Below the pieces are notes generated by a model. That model was not told the DNA's origin. It saw only the letters and a program-made list of their open reading frames with translations, and did no database searches. DNA of 7,687 nt from Minisyncoccota bacterium. Its GTDB lineage: Bacteria > Patescibacteriota > Minisyncoccia > UBA6257 > HR35. The position numbers were made by a program, and so were the translations under genes. The stretch is taken from positions 1 to 7,687 of the forward strand of contig JAPYXA010000019.1 of NCBI GenBank assembly GCA_028276075.1, written 5' to 3'. Shown in pieces: positions 1-6,579 of this stretch; positions within the stretch are counted from its first letter, which is position 1; each line of letters opens with the position of its first letter.

Positions 1-943
1 TAACTCCATCAACGCATACATTTTTGCAACCGGGTGCATCTGTAGTTATTATAGGCTTTTCCATTGCCATGGCTTCGAGCAAAACTCTCGGAACGCCTTC
101 TCTGTAGTATGATGGCAGAACTACACAATCCGCCATGCAATAAAAGGGTCGGACATCCTCTTGGAAGCCATGCCATTCAATTAAACCTTCTTTCATCCAT
201 TTTTCAAGCTCTCCTTTACTAACTGAATTGGGATTTCCCTCATCTGGTCTTCCAACGATGATAAGCTTTACCTTTGGATTTTCTTTTTTCAGCCTTTCAT
301 AAGCTCTTATTAGTTCATAAATTCCTTTATCTGTTAAGAGCCTTCCCACAAAAAGGAAAGTAAATTCATCTTTTTTTGCTTCTTTGCATAATTCAGGGTC
401 AAAGTGCTTTATGTCTATACCTTCGCTTTCAATCAGAAAACTTTTTTCTTTTGATATGTTCCTCAATGTGTTTAAGTCTTCAGAGTTTAGAAACACAACC
501 GCCCTATTGAATCTAAAAGCAAGCCAGTATAAAAGTTTTACAAACTTAGTAAGCCAGCTTTCTCTTATAAACACATATCCAAGCCCGGTTATTACACTTA
601 TTGATGGTATACCCAGCAAGCCCGCGGATATGGAGCCATAGATGTTTGGCTTTATGGTAAAGTTAATAACAAAGTCTGGTTTTAACCTTCTAAAAAGCAA
701 AAAATACTCAAAGAATAGCTTGAGGTCTTTAATAGGATTTGTCCCTTTTCTGTCTAAGCTTTTCACTGCAAAAAAACTAAATTCCCTTCCCAACAACTCC
801 GAATACTTCCCATCCTCCGGAGAGACTGCCATAACTTCATAACCTTTCTCTTTTAAAGCCCTCATCAAAGGGAGTCTAAAGTTATATAGACTGAAGGCAG
901 TGTTTGAAGATAAAATTATTCTTTTGGATTTATTCGAATTCAT
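1..943 (-). CDS. GT4 glycosyltransferase, CapM/PglA-like, 3' end outside the window
   Basis: Translating from the ATG at 943 gives 314 codons before the window edge. The protein starts with SNTAFSLYNFRLPLMRAL, the hallmark N-terminus of the CapM/PglA-like GT4 group, then has INFTIKPNIYGSISAGLLGI, ITGLGYVF, SEGIDIKHFDP, FVGRLLTDKG (198-207), IIVGRPDEGNPN, and EX7E at E282-E290 in REGVPRVLLEAMAMEKP. The text stops in CKNVCVDGV, so roughly 60 residues of a usual 370-380 are missing at the left. Members of this group add GalNAc, Gal or similar sugars early on an undecaprenyl-diphosphate-linked oligosaccharide in the cytoplasm. An in-frame TGA at 949-947 makes this ATG the first possible start; no clear Shine-Dalgarno is visible. 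Its GC content is clearly higher than that of the genes from 1153 to 6610, so it belongs to the flank and not to the AT-rich block. Confidence 0.9.
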   Translation of the reverse strand, partial: MNSNKSKRIILSSNTAFSLYNFRLPLMRALKEKGYEVMAVSPEDGKYSELLGREFSFFAVKSLDRKGTNPIKDLKLFFEYFLLFRRLKPDFVINFTIKPNIYGSISAGLLGIPSISVITGLGYVFIRESWLTKFVKLLYWLAFRFNRAVVFLNSEDLNTLRNISKEKSFLIESEGIDIKHFDPELCKEAKKDEFTFLFVGRLLTDKGIYELIRAYERLKKENPKVKLIIVGRPDEGNPNSVSKGELEKWMKEGLIEWHGFQEDVRPFYCMADCVVLPSYYREGVPRVLLEAMAMEKPIITTDAPGCKNVCVDGV

Positions 944-956
944 TGTTCAAAATCAA

Positions 957-974
957 TTATTGAGATTATTGAGA
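957..974. repeat. Two exact tandem copies of a 9-base unit
   Basis: The plus strand reads ttattgaga twice in a row. The second copy covers the last codons and stop of the dehydrogenase remnant, and the first lies in the leader of the next glycosyltransferase gene. It may be a slippage product or a trace of the deletion that truncated the dehydrogenase. Confidence 0.7.
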
Positions 975-1097
975 AAATTTTTTATCAACCAAAAACCGCT
1001 CCGCAAGGCTAACCGCCAAGGGCAATCCCACATACCCAAGTCCCACAACGCAGATTTTTTCTTTGCTAGCTTTCAACCCTTCAAGGAGGGTATTCAT
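966..1097 (-). pseudogene. Nucleotide-sugar dehydrogenase remnant (first 43 codons)
   Basis: From ATG 1097 the frame reads MNTLLEGLKASKEKI and then CVVGLGYVGLPLAVSLAERF before it goes off the family pattern (LVDKKFSQ) and stops at TAA (968-966). GxGYVGLPLA is the NAD-binding first loop of the UDP-glucose/UDP-ManNAc/UDP-GlcNAc(A) 6-dehydrogenase family, where the text after the helix should continue into an IGFDI-like strand. Those enzymes have about 420 residues and make UDP-uronic acids for capsules and O-antigens; here over 370 residues are missing, so it cannot be active. The break lies near 985-990. The remnant keeps good codon order and higher GC than the GT9 gene on its right, so it seems to belong to the older left flank. 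It is followed after 22 bases by another glycosyltransferase gene. Confidence 0.8.
999..1013. repeat. 15-base direct repeat, copy 1
   Basis: The plus strand reads ctccgcaaggctaac, which occurs again as ctctgcaaggctaac at 1143-1157 with one mismatch. This copy lies within the dehydrogenase remnant, encoding VSLAE on the minus strand. Confidence 0.7.
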
Positions 1098-1152
1098 CTC
1101 AGCATTTCATATTCTAACTCAACTTAGATTCCTGTTAAGGTACTCTGCAAGG
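1098..1152 (-). other. Short leftover between the GT9 gene and the dehydrogenase remnant
   Basis: After the GT9 stop a different frame reads VSLAEYLNRNLS then TGA. Its first five residues match VSLAE in the dehydrogenase remnant just downstream, through the 15-base repeat. It may be the end of a lost gene joined here by recombination. I cannot assign it to a family. No hairpin followed by a T-run was seen, so there is no support for a terminator. Confidence 0.3.
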
Positions 1153-1157
1153 CTAAC
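1143..1157. repeat. 15-base direct repeat, copy 2, at the 3' end of the GT9 gene
   Basis: It matches 999-1013 with one mismatch and includes the GT9 stop codon. It marks the point where base composition changes from very AT-rich (right) to higher GC (left), so it may be a recombination joint. Confidence 0.65.
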
Positions 1158-2055
1158 TTTCATCTTTAACTATTTTTAGAAAAGCTTCAAACACCATATC
1201 TAAAGTTATTCCTTTAACTAGTCTTTCATCATAGTCTCTTCTATAAAATGCTTCTTTCAAGAATGGGTTTACTATTTTTACGACTCTACCATAGTCATAT
1301 ATTTCCCATGGACTAGTGCATGAAAATAAAGCGATGACTTTCTTTCTAAGATATATTCCTAAATGCATAGCTAATGTATCGCCACATATCAAAATATCAG
1401 CTTTATCTATATCTTTTATATACTCAATCAATGTGTCTCTTTGTCTTAAAACAATTACTTCATATCCTTCTTTTTCTATTTTAGCTTTTAATTCATCATA
1501 ATAAGGCCACACCTTCATTGGCCAAACTTCACCTGCACGCATTTCTATGGCTACAACTTTTTTACGATGTTTTTTCTGTATAGGTGAAATTTCATAATTT
1601 AATAAATACTCTTCTCCATTAAATCTTTTTCCTATCATCCTAAATAATATCTCTTGATATGATTTCCTGTTCTCCCATTTCAATAAGTCAGCCTTTTCTT
1701 TTCCGTATTTTGAAATTAAACTCATATCATACCATTCCCTACTTTCATCAGTATATGACAGACTATTGCTTTCGAAATCATAATAAACACCTATCAGTTT
1801 TCTGTATCTTAATTTTGTTAAAAATTTAGTCAATTCTGCGTCTTCTTCAAGGCTTAAAACTAAATCAAAATTAATTTTTTCCAAAGCATAAGTCTCGTTT
1901 GGTGTTAATATTTTTAAAGTCTCAAGTCTCGGTAATAACTCAACAGCTTCTTTAGAAGTAAGCCAAAATATATTTCCATTTATCGCTCTCAATATAGGAG
2001 TAGTCCTCACAACATCACCTAACGCGCTTATTTTACAAATCAAAATATTACTCAT
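1153..2055 (-). CDS. GT9 (heptosyltransferase-like) glycosyltransferase
   Basis: The 300-residue protein begins ILICKISALGDVVRTTPILR, the signature first strand and loop of the GT9 family (ADP-heptose:LPS heptosyltransferases and relatives). Its second half has WPMKVWPYYDEL (cf. the family's WP-containing acceptor segment) and CGDTLAMHLG at 224-233 with ALFSCTSPWEIY after it, matching the D-T-xx-MH donor-binding motif. It is a little shorter than the 320-350 residues usual for LPS heptosyltransferases, mainly between residues 70 and 160. In such loci GT9 proteins may transfer heptose or another sugar, so the substrate is open. The ATG at 2055 has GGGAG eight bases upstream and overlaps the previous gene's stop by eight bases. 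The gene ends at TAG (1155-1153), inside a 15-base repeat shared with the dehydrogenase remnant downstream, and GC content rises just beyond it. Confidence 0.88.
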   Translation of the reverse strand: MSNILICKISALGDVVRTTPILRAINGNIFWLTSKEAVELLPRLETLKILTPNETYALEKINFDLVLSLEEDAELTKFLTKLRYRKLIGVYYDFESNSLSYTDESREWYDMSLISKYGKEKADLLKWENRKSYQEILFRMIGKRFNGEEYLLNYEISPIQKKHRKKVVAIEMRAGEVWPMKVWPYYDELKAKIEKEGYEVIVLRQRDTLIEYIKDIDKADILICGDTLAMHLGIYLRKKVIALFSCTSPWEIYDYGRVVKIVNPFLKEAFYRRDYDERLVKGITLDMVFEAFLKIVKDES

Positions 2056-3202
2056 CCTTATAACTCCCTTTCTGTGTATAATTTTTATATAAGTCTATAG
2101 CTTTTTTCATTATACTATTCCACTTATATAATTTTCCTATTTCTTTTGCTTTCTTAGCCATTTCCATAACTAACCATCTATTTTGATAAAGAACTTTTAT
2201 CTTCTCGGCTAAAGTCAAATAATCATCTACATCAATCAGAAAACCATTTACACCATCTTTGATATATTCACTAAAAGAACCTACATTGGTTGCTATTATA
2301 GGCACACCATACGCTAAAGCTACGCTAACCATTCCAGACTGCGTTGCATTTTTGTAGGGAGCAACTAAAACATCACAATTTTCAATTAGCCGACATAGCT
2401 CTTCATTGGAAATCCAATAGTTTTTAAAAATAATACCAAGCTCATTAATTTTGTTTTCTAAATCTTTATCAATTTTCCCTCTTCCAGCAATCGTTAATTT
2501 AATTTTCAAGTTTTCTTTTTTTAAGATCTCATAAGCTCTTACCAGTGTATCTATTCCTTTGTAGCTTTCCAATCTTCCAAAGAATAAAACATCTAAACTT
2601 TCTTTATTTGGATTGAATTTTTTCTCAAATTTAGGACAAAGGTCACTGTGAATTCCTAAAGGTAAAACTTCAATGGTTTTATTAGGAACATATTTTTTTA
2701 TACTTTCTTTCATGAAGTTGCTATAGGTTAAAATCAAATCTGCTTTTTTCACAAAGAGTTTTTCAAAAAAGTTCATCAAAAAGACAGGTTTTTCTTTAGG
2801 TTCAAAGGGATTGTCATGTACTCCGTAAAAAATTTTGTATTTAAAAATGGGACGAAGTAGATAAACAAAAAAACACCAAATGTGAAAGTGAGTTATATGA
2901 ACAATATCAGGTTTAATTTTTCTTAAAATTTGAATTAACTTTATCCATCTAAAAAGCAAGAAAGTGTTTATTAAAAAACTAAAATAGTTTGAAGCAAAAG
3001 TTTTTATTTTAATAACCTTTCTGTATTCTGTATCTATAAATCTATCGCTAAGCTCATTTCCTTCCGAGATTAGAATGTAATGAAAAAATCTATTTTCCAT
3101 TAGAGCATCTGACATTTCTAAAGAATCAATCGCTCCACCGCCAAATTTTTGTAAAGATAGTAGCAAAACTTTAGGCATAGATAATTTATTTTTTTGTTTC
3201 AT
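2048..3202 (-). CDS. GT4 family glycosyltransferase, variant active-site motif
   Basis: From the ATG at 3202 this is a 384-residue GT-B protein. It opens with PKVLLLSLQKFGGGAIDSLE, a usual GT4 first strand and Gly-rich loop, and carries DIVHITHFHIW mid-way in the N-terminal domain, LFFGRLESYKG near 206-216, IAGRG near 238-242, and ATQSGMVSVALAYG at 286-299 followed by PIIATNVGSFSEYI. In place of the EX7E pair the motif reads ATQSG with no second Glu, a variant I recall from one GT4 subgroup. An ATG at 3262 is also in frame and has AGAGG upstream, but it would add 20 basic residues read from inside the previous gene and overlap it by 64 bases. The ATG at 3202 gives the ATGA overlap seen elsewhere here, and a short N-terminus is normal for the family. 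It overlaps the GT9 gene by eight bases. The sugar is unknown. Confidence 0.85.
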   Translation of the reverse strand: MKQKNKLSMPKVLLLSLQKFGGGAIDSLEMSDALMENRFFHYILISEGNELSDRFIDTEYRKVIKIKTFASNYFSFLINTFLLFRWIKLIQILRKIKPDIVHITHFHIWCFFVYLLRPIFKYKIFYGVHDNPFEPKEKPVFLMNFFEKLFVKKADLILTYSNFMKESIKKYVPNKTIEVLPLGIHSDLCPKFEKKFNPNKESLDVLFFGRLESYKGIDTLVRAYEILKKENLKIKLTIAGRGKIDKDLENKINELGIIFKNYWISNEELCRLIENCDVLVAPYKNATQSGMVSVALAYGVPIIATNVGSFSEYIKDGVNGFLIDVDDYLTLAEKIKVLYQNRWLVMEMAKKAKEIGKLYKWNSIMKKAIDLYKNYTQKGSYKDE

Positions 3203-4383
3203 CTTTTTATTAATCTCAATATTCTTTCTCTTTGAATTTTTGAAAACTCTTCCGTTATCCATTTTCTTGCCTCTTCAATATTATTTTTTGAAATTTCTTC
3301 ATAAATTCCGGGATTTTTAATTAAAAACTCTATTTTATCTATAAACTGATTCGCAATACCTTCATCAGTCGAATAATCAACTAAATAACCGTTAATTCCA
3401 TCTTTAATAACTTCTTCTGGACCTCCGCACCTGGTTGCAATTACAGGTAGCCCTTGCGACAGTGCTTCTAAAATTGTCAAGCCTAATCCTTCTCCAGGTT
3501 TTGATGTAAATAATAATATATTAGATTCTTTTAGAATTTCAAACAATTTTCTTCTATCTTTTATCCAACCAAACATTTTTACATTTTCATTTAATTCCAA
3601 TCTTCGAATCAACTCTTCTATATCAGCTTTTAGCTCTCCGTCACCAACTAAATTTAAATTAACATTATAACCTTTTTCCTTTAATGCTTTGGCTACCAGA
3701 ATAGGAATTTGCGGATTTTTTTCTTTAGCAAATCTACCAACAAAAATAAGAGTAATTTTCTCTACGTTTATGGTCTTTGGTAAAGAAATATCTTCCTTTT
3801 TAATGCTTGAGCTTCTCACCAAAACGCTATTTTTTGTTTTATACTTTGACATTAAATAGTTACTCAATATCCAACACTCATCTGCTAAAAGTTGAGATAG
3901 CCTTTGCGAAACTAGAAGGAAAGTTTTTAATAATTTGTTTTTCTTTTTACGATAATTCCATTCCGGATAATCTCCTATAATATAAACAACAAACTTTGCT
4001 TTTTTACAAATTAATTTCAATAACAAAAACTCAAACACAACATATTCGAAAAAAGGCGCAAAAACCAAATCAATATCTTTTAAAATTTTTCTGTTTTTCC
4101 AAATTTCTTTTAGGGTTAAAAAAATATTTATCAATCTATCTAAAATATATCTCTTTTCCTCTCTAAATTTTGGTCCCACAACAAAAATTCCATTCTCTGA
4201 CCCTCTGTTGTAAATGTACCCATCAAATTTTTCATTTGTTTTAAATCCAAGTAATACCAATTTTTCAATTTCTTCAAATTTAAAACCTAAAATTCCAGTC
4301 TCTTCATACCATAAAAGACCACTGGAAATTAAAAAGTTTTTTTCTAAGTAGAATTTATTTTTGGTAATATAACAGATCTTCAT
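3199..4383 (-). CDS. GT4 family glycosyltransferase
   Basis: The 394-residue protein has the two-domain GT-B layout. The N-terminal half (about 1-200) is poorly conserved and contains hydrophobic helical stretches near 105-135. The C-terminal half starts with FVGRFAKEKN (214-223), then NLVGDGE (244-250), the EX7E motif E298-E306 in GEGLGLTILEA, and GLPVIATRCGGPEEVI with DGINGYLV. These residues bind the nucleotide-sugar donor in GT4 retaining transferases. It should add one sugar to a lipid-linked acceptor at the inner face of the cytoplasmic membrane; the donor is unknown. Start and stop are each tied to neighbours by ATGA overlaps (with the FkbM gene at 4380-4383 and the next glycosyltransferase at 3199-3202), so translation of the three genes is probably coupled. 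The family and both motifs are clear; the sugar specificity is not. Confidence 0.9.
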   Translation of the reverse strand: MKICYITKNKFYLEKNFLISSGLLWYEETGILGFKFEEIEKLVLLGFKTNEKFDGYIYNRGSENGIFVVGPKFREEKRYILDRLINIFLTLKEIWKNRKILKDIDLVFAPFFEYVVFEFLLLKLICKKAKFVVYIIGDYPEWNYRKKKNKLLKTFLLVSQRLSQLLADECWILSNYLMSKYKTKNSVLVRSSSIKKEDISLPKTINVEKITLIFVGRFAKEKNPQIPILVAKALKEKGYNVNLNLVGDGELKADIEELIRRLELNENVKMFGWIKDRRKLFEILKESNILLFTSKPGEGLGLTILEALSQGLPVIATRCGGPEEVIKDGINGYLVDYSTDEGIANQFIDKIEFLIKNPGIYEEISKNNIEEARKWITEEFSKIQRERILRLIKR

Positions 4384-5291
4384 TTCTTTTCAAATTTTTT
4401 AAATACGTAATTTGCCTCATGAGGTACATCATTTCTTAATAAATCCTGTTCATTCATAACGCCCAAATTACCGTCATTATCTATTTTAAAAGCTCTATAT
4501 CCACTGTTAAGTAAAATATTTACAGCCTCTCTGTGTAAATCATCAGGTAAAAATTCCATTATTATCATTGGGCTATATTTTTTAAGTAATTCTAAGCCGC
4601 ATTTTAAAACAAGAGGCTCTCCTCCTTCAACATCTATTTTCATTATTGTCGGTGGTTTATGGTTCAAGATATAATCATCCAGAGTAGTTGTTTTAACTTT
4701 TATAACTTTATATTTTGAAAAATGTTTGTATTTTATTAAAGAGCTACCACCTGAATGTTTACTTATCTCTCTATCAAAAAATTCTATTTCTCCTATTTTA
4801 TCAGATAAGGCCATTTCATTCAAAAACGTGTTTTTATAAATATCTAACCTAGAGTTTTCTCTTAACAATTTAAAAATCTTAGGGTTAGGTTCGAAAGCGT
4901 GGATTTCTCCTTTGGTAATAAATTCTTGAGCTAAAAGAGTATAAAAACCATAGTTAGCACCAATATCGTAAAAAATATCATCATTTTTGAAGTTTTGAAT
5001 TAAAAACTTAATTATTTTTATTTCTTCACCATATAAAGTATTAAAAAAGTATAATGCTGAAGCATCTTGGTCTGCTAAAAATACGTGAATATCTCTCCCC
5101 CAAAAAGTTTTAATTCTTTTCTTAAAGTCCATACTCAAAACATTTTTCATTAAAATAGCCAAAACTTTTAAAAAAGCTTTTTCTCTAACCATAAAAGCGC
5201 GAATTATTTTTGAATCTATATATTTTGAATACTTGTCAATTCTTGGTTCTATTTTGCTTAATAAACTTAAGAATTTTTCTTTCTTATCCAC
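4380..5291 (-). CDS. FkbM family SAM-dependent methyltransferase (downstream paralogue)
   Basis: The product of 303 residues has the FkbM signatures in full: FYDIGANYG at about 107-115, AFEPNP at 132-137, KIDVEGGE at 218-225, then the IIMEF strand. It is predicted to O-methylate a sugar of the surface glycan. Starts TTG at 5297 and GTG at 5291 are both in frame. I prefer GTG 5291 because in the paralogous junction at 6320 the ATG aligns exactly with this GTG, and GGAG lies ten bases before it. The first 90 or so residues are Lys-rich and differ from the paralogue, although both proteins reach the SAM motif at the same residue number; the core around NFKNDDIFYDI is alike even in DNA. The stop overlaps the next gene's ATG by four bases (ATGA), pointing to coupled translation. 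Confidence 0.88.
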   Translation of the reverse strand: MDKKEKFLSLLSKIEPRIDKYSKYIDSKIIRAFMVREKAFLKVLAILMKNVLSMDFKKRIKTFWGRDIHVFLADQDASALYFFNTLYGEEIKIIKFLIQNFKNDDIFYDIGANYGFYTLLAQEFITKGEIHAFEPNPKIFKLLRENSRLDIYKNTFLNEMALSDKIGEIEFFDREISKHSGGSSLIKYKHFSKYKVIKVKTTTLDDYILNHKPPTIMKIDVEGGEPLVLKCGLELLKKYSPMIIMEFLPDDLHREAVNILLNSGYRAFKIDNDGNLGVMNEQDLLRNDVPHEANYVFKKFEKK

Positions 5292-5442
5292 TTCCAAAAA
5301 TCTCCAAATATCTTTCTGGAACTTCTCTAATATCTAATTTTAATGCATCTTGCTTTAATTTACTGCTAAGCTCTTCTCTAAAGCTTTTACTCTCAACTAA
5401 CTGCCTTGCATAACTCATAAATTCTTCTCTATTATTTGCTAC
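5284..5442 (-). pseudogene. Second glycosyltransferase tail remnant (copy B), also the repeat partner
   Basis: Between the two FkbM genes the minus strand encodes VANNREEFMSYARQLVESKS and onward to a TAA at 5286-5284, the same C-terminal tail as in copy A (6313-6471). No catalytic part is present, so it is a scar and not a gene. The match begins exactly at the stop of the upstream FkbM gene, whose TAG uses bases of the repeat, and it ends at the glycosyltransferase stop, which overlaps the start of the next FkbM gene by 8 bases just as in copy A. The frame has stayed open even though it has no plausible start, which suggests the copying is fairly recent or the tail was recently exchanged. Confidence 0.85.
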
Positions 5443-6320
5443 CACTTCATAAAAACTAAATTATTAACACCTTTTAATTTATAAATAAAATCTAAAGGAA
5501 CTTTGGTTATCACACCTTCTAAATTTATTTGATGAGGAACATAATTTAATTCTACTAATAAATCCACAGCTTTCTTAGAGATTTCTAAAAATTCGTCTCC
5601 TAAAACTTCCATTAATATTATTGGAGAATTATTTTTGAAGAATTCATACCCTCCTTTGATTGCTAAAAATTCTGCTCCTTCAATATCCATCTTAATGATT
5701 GTAGGTTTTGAATGAGTTTTTATATATTCATCTAAGGTGATTGTTTCAATTTCAACTTCTTCATATGATTTTGGATATTTTTTTTTCATTTCTTCAACTA
5801 TAGTTGTTGATCCAAGACAAATTCTTGTCTTTCCTTTCTTGTCGGAGACTGCTAAGTTATTTAAAAATACATTTTTGTAGCTTTTAAAATTATTCTTTAA
5901 AACATTGAAAAATTTGGGTATAGGTTCAAAAGTATGAACCTCTTTACAAAACTCTAAAGCTAACGAAGTATACAAACCGTATTGAGCAGCTATATCGTAA
6001 AAAATATCATCATTTTTAAAATTTTTAATTAAAAACTTGATTGATTTTAATTCGTTTACAATGTCAAGATCTTCAAGGAAATAGAAGAATGGATAGTCGA
6101 ACTCTTCAAGTTTCTTATTTTTCTTTTTAAATAACTTATCCTTCAAAATTCTAAATTTAAAATTTAAAAATACACGAGGGGCTACAATAGTCCTTAATAT
6201 TCTTTTCTTCCAACCAGGGCCTAATAAACTTTCATATTTCTCTAATTCTTGTATATTTAAAGACTGAAGTTTCTTATCTACGGCTTCTAAAAAAATTTTC
6301 TTTTTTTCTTGATTATTCAT
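5439..6320 (-). CDS. FkbM family SAM-dependent methyltransferase (upstream paralogue)
   Basis: The 293-residue product matches the FkbM type of O-methyltransferase, which methylates hydroxyl groups on sugars and other natural products using SAM. The SAM-binding strand and loop FYDIAAQYG is around residues 107-115, the acidic HTFEPIP at 129-135, and the family-typical KMDIEGAE at 210-217. The loop differs from the usual DIGANxG: a Gly is Ala and an Asn is Gln, which may weaken SAM binding or mark a subgroup. I chose the ATG at 6320 over the TTG two codons earlier because AGAGG lies nine bases before the ATG. Its first bases overlap the end of the upstream glycosyltransferase remnant, and its stop (5441-5439) falls on the first bases of the second tail copy. 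It is a paralogue of the gene at 4380-5291. Glycan O-methylation is the most likely role; the acceptor is unknown. Confidence 0.85.
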   Translation of the reverse strand: MNNQEKKKIFLEAVDKKLQSLNIQELEKYESLLGPGWKKRILRTIVAPRVFLNFKFRILKDKLFKKKNKKLEEFDYPFFYFLEDLDIVNELKSIKFLIKNFKNDDIFYDIAAQYGLYTSLALEFCKEVHTFEPIPKFFNVLKNNFKSYKNVFLNNLAVSDKKGKTRICLGSTTIVEEMKKKYPKSYEEVEIETITLDEYIKTHSKPTIIKMDIEGAEFLAIKGGYEFFKNNSPIILMEVLGDEFLEISKKAVDLLVELNYVPHQINLEGVITKVPLDFIYKLKGVNNLVFMKW

Positions 6321-6471
6321 TTTCAAAAACCTCTAAATATTTTTCTGAGACTTCTCTAATATCTAATTTTAATGCATCTTGCCTTAATTTGCTGCCGAGC
6401 TCTTCTCTAAAACTTTTACTCTCAACCAACTGCCTCGCATAACTCATAAATTTCTCTTCATTATTTGCTAC
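6313..6471 (-). repeat. Long direct repeat, copy A (glycosyltransferase tail)
   Basis: This segment aligns without gaps to 5284-5442, offset 1029 bases. By manual count about 19 of 159 positions differ (about 88% identity), and all are transitions. It covers the last 53 codons, including the stop, of the glycosyltransferase fragment. Each copy immediately precedes and slightly overlaps the start of an FkbM methyltransferase gene. Confidence 0.85.
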
Positions 6472-6579
6472 TAAAATATTATTTCCAAACTCTTCAACAT
6501 AAATTTCTCTAAAAATTACAACCGGTAAACCAACCGCCATTGCTTCTAAAACTACTATTCCAAACCCCTCTTTCAACAA
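6313..6579 (-). pseudogene. C-terminal fragment of a GT4 glycosyltransferase (tail copy A)
   Basis: The 88-residue frame begins with SLLKEGFGIVVLEAMAVGLP (reading from 6582), the hallmark EGFGxxxxE nucleotide-sugar binding motif of GT4 (GT-B fold) glycosyltransferases, which normally lies near residue 270-300. The rest is the ordinary C-terminal helix region. The N-terminal domain and most of the C-terminal Rossmann domain, some 250 residues, are absent; an in-frame TGA lies at 6591-6589 just upstream. The possible start is only a TTG at 6579 with no clear ribosome site. It therefore cannot be an active transferase and is best called a remnant. It overlaps the start of the FkbM gene downstream by 8 bases (stop TAA at 6315-6313, ATG at 6320), the normal arrangement for an operon pair, so the intact glycosyltransferase once sat directly before an FkbM gene. 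Its last 159 bases are repeated at 5284-5442. Confidence 0.75.

Noticed and set aside
950..1000. A promoter for the left-hand glycosyltransferase
   Set aside because: AT-rich text gives TTGGTT/TTGATA and TAATCT-like words, but spacing and match are poor and such words are expected by chance here.
1076..1091. Possible hairpin ACCCT...AGGGT as a terminator
   Set aside because: The stem is only five base pairs, lies inside the dehydrogenase remnant coding text and has no T-run after it.
384..1127. Plus-strand open frames of 66-85 codons
   Set aside because: They lie opposite the GT4 gene at 1-943 and the dehydrogenase remnant, have no recognisable motifs, and the minus strand explains the sequence.
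3203..3262. A longer start (ATG 3262 with AGAGG upstream) for the TQSG-type glycosyltransferase
   Set aside because: It would overlap the preceding gene by 64 bases, and the added 20 residues are basic and not family-like. The purine run is explained by codons of the upstream gene. The ATGA start at 3202 matches the style of the cluster.
5210..5413. Plus-strand 67-codon frame
   Set aside because: It runs antisense to the start of an FkbM gene and the glycosyltransferase tail repeat; no family features.
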